A program made the position numbers and the translations under genes. Below, piece by piece: positions 55,601-58,600 of a stretch of DNA of 64,000 bases. Source of the DNA: Stichopus chloronotus (taxonomy: Eukaryota > Echinodermata > Holothuroidea > Aspidochirotida > Stichopodidae); NCBI GenBank assembly GCA_021234535.1, contig CM037830.1, positions 186,001 through 250,000 on the forward strand, in the 5' to 3' direction. Every line of letters begins with the position of its first letter. Position 1 is the first letter of the stretch. The notes under the pieces were generated by a model. That model was not told the origin of the DNA and did not search any database. It was given only the letters and a program-made list of their open reading frames with translations.

Positions 55601-58600
55601 GATGATAATTAAAAATGATAAAATGATAAATGATGATTACCTAGGTTGTGATTCCTCCTGAAACCAAAACTGTTAAGAAAATGAAGCCTATGCAAATAGT
55701 TTCAGTCACTTCTGTAAGAAAATCTCACATACCACTGCTAGTTTCATCCTAGTAAAGAAAATTTCCCCACCCACCACCACATCAAATTCATATACATAAA
55801 TCCATACACTACAGCACACATGGCAGGAAAAAGGAAAACTTAATGAGGGGAGACTACACTTAAGTTAGCGCATTGATTGTTCTGTTAAAGGAATTCTCCA
55901 CCACCAGGACAACTTAGCACAATATATGAGATTCTTTAACATGCTATCCATTTAACATAGCAGTTTTACCAGAGGAAGCTTCATAAGGTGTGAAATGACG
56001 CTTTGAAAGTTGGGCTTCAGCACGAGCCTGAAAATGTGTGATGTAGAACTGACAAATACTGTTTTCCATGTTTTACACTCTTTGTGTTTCTGGCAAGGTC
56101 TGGCTATGCAAAAACTCTTTAGTTCAGAGATTCTGAAAACCCCATGAATGTATGCATTCAGTAAGATACTTTTCCCACATGAAACCAGTGGAGATGTTAT
56201 TGTGATGGACATAAAACTTAATTACTACTAATAGTTTAAGACCCACCCAACCGAGGGAAGGCATGCTGTGTAATTAGCTCAAGGGTATTTCTATCCTTTA
56301 TTTGTCAGGTACCAGTTCAATATCATTTACAGAGCAACGTTATTTAAGTCAACTAATCCTTAAACAATTCGGTAGCTCCGAACAATGCTTTCAAAGGTAA
56401 GTCTATGCCACTCCCTAGTGAAACTGAGGTTGAATCACCCAATACGAGGTCAGAACTGTACTGCAACCAACAGCTCAAGATAAAAAATCAGCAACAATGT
56501 TCAATCTAGATTTGTCAGTACTACCTCACAACCGAGTGATTTCTAGCCCCAGGCTTGTACCTTGAATATTTACTAAAACAATTCAGTTTTCAAATTCTTT
56601 GAGATGTTTCCTGAAAATGAGAACGATGACTTGTCTACAATAAAGTTTGCATCTTTTTAAGAAACATGAGAAGCGATGGTGGAGAATTCCTTTAACAACT
56701 GCAAATTTGATGACCAACTTGTGGTTTCCAGTTCTTGCAAAAAAATTACATTCTTGGCATTAAATAATTACTTCAGATGGTATAGTTTAGTCAGGAGGCT
56801 GTCTTGGGCTCATCAAGGGCCCTGTACCATGTTGACTGAAGAAGGGAGAGATAAGGTTTCTATTGTTGCTCTCTGAACACAAACCTAATAAAACTGGGAA
56901 CAACTTTTGTTGTGACATTGCACCTAGGTTTTAGTATCTTATATGCAGCAAATATATTATTAATGGTGATGATCACAACACTGAGAAGGACTCCTGTGTC
57001 TACAGATGAAGTTTACCACTTGCTGCATTTTCTTACAGTACACAGTGGACTGCTTTGACTTTCACTGTATTCTTAACATATTGAGGATAGAAACATCTTG
57101 CTAAGATGTAAAATTCCATGTCCATTTATACTCAAATGGTATGGATTGGCATAGCACAGAAAACAGCTTTGTTGAAATCCCTAACAATTTTTGGAGCATA
57201 CCCATTGTCCCTGAGTAGCATATAAGTTTCCTTGGAAACTTGGCAGGCAAGGAAAAAAGTTGAAACAGAACTATGAAACAGAAAATTGGTCAGAGGCATA
57301 CATACACACAATGTTGAAAGTTAGGTCTAACATACTTGCAAAAGCAATGCTCAGCAAATATGTTTATTCCACATATGCTTTTAAAATTTTCAGATATTTG
57401 GATCATGCGATAAAATTGCAGGTTAGAAAATGATCTGTACCAGCAACCTCAGGAATAGAATATCTGCACTCTAAATAGATGTAGCACAAATAGGGGAATG
57501 TGACTCAAAAAATACTGTGACATACAGCTATTTACATTGAATCAGAAACCTGTGTAGTGAAGCAGCACAGGCCTAATATTTACCTACGTAATCAATCATA
57601 AGCTCAATATGGGTATAGTTCTAATCTGGAAATGGTTGCTGGGAATCATTTTCATCAATCCAAACCCTTCAAATCAGGTTTCAGATCCCTAATAGGGATC
57701 ACCTGATGTAAAATAGTAGTGGAACTTAAGTTCTACTACTATTTTACATCAGGTGTTTTACAATGGAATTCTGTTGATGTTGCCAGAAGTATGCAAATGA
57801 CATTTCAAACATTTTGGAGATTCAACACCCTTTTTTTCACTCATTTTGAAGACAACAGACAAGCATAAAAGGTGCTGCCAAGTTTACATAGTTGTTCTCA
57901 GGTTTTCACTACTATTGAACTCAACTATATACCTTAGATAATTTTAAGATGAATAACAGATTATAAACTTATCTTTGAGTGAACAGTTCAAGCAACCTTA
58001 CACTTGTACAGTAGACTACAACAACTGCTGACTCAAGTAGGGCTCAACTTAGCAACCATATCGGATTGAAAAGCATAGTTTTTTACAAGCATTACCTTAA
58101 AATGTGTAACATTCTATAGTAAGTTTTAAACCAACATCTATTTCACAACAAAAAATTAGTTTTGGATAATGCTCACCTTGAATGGGATTGAAACTCAATG
58201 AAATACATCAATGACAATGTATATGCAATTTTCATGTCCAAGCCAGGTTTTTTTTTTCATCTTAAAATGTCAAGAAAGCACTCACTAAGAGCATAGGTCA
58301 AGGAAATATAGCTACAAAATTATACATTTGTTGATATTATTGATCAGGAGAGGAATCTTACTCTTTGATTTGTTGACCAAGTTGATTTGATTTTGTGACT
58401 TCCTCTTTGTATCTTTCTTGTAGATCTTGTTTTTCTGATTCACTAGCAAGAGACATCTCATCCATCAAGGTCTGAATAGTGACCAACTCTTTCTTCAAAA
58501 CTACCACATCATCTCCATCAGGCCTGAAACAAAAAACACTCTAATGATGATAATTTGCATGATATTACAACCTCTTTTTTTTTAACTCTTGCATTGCACC

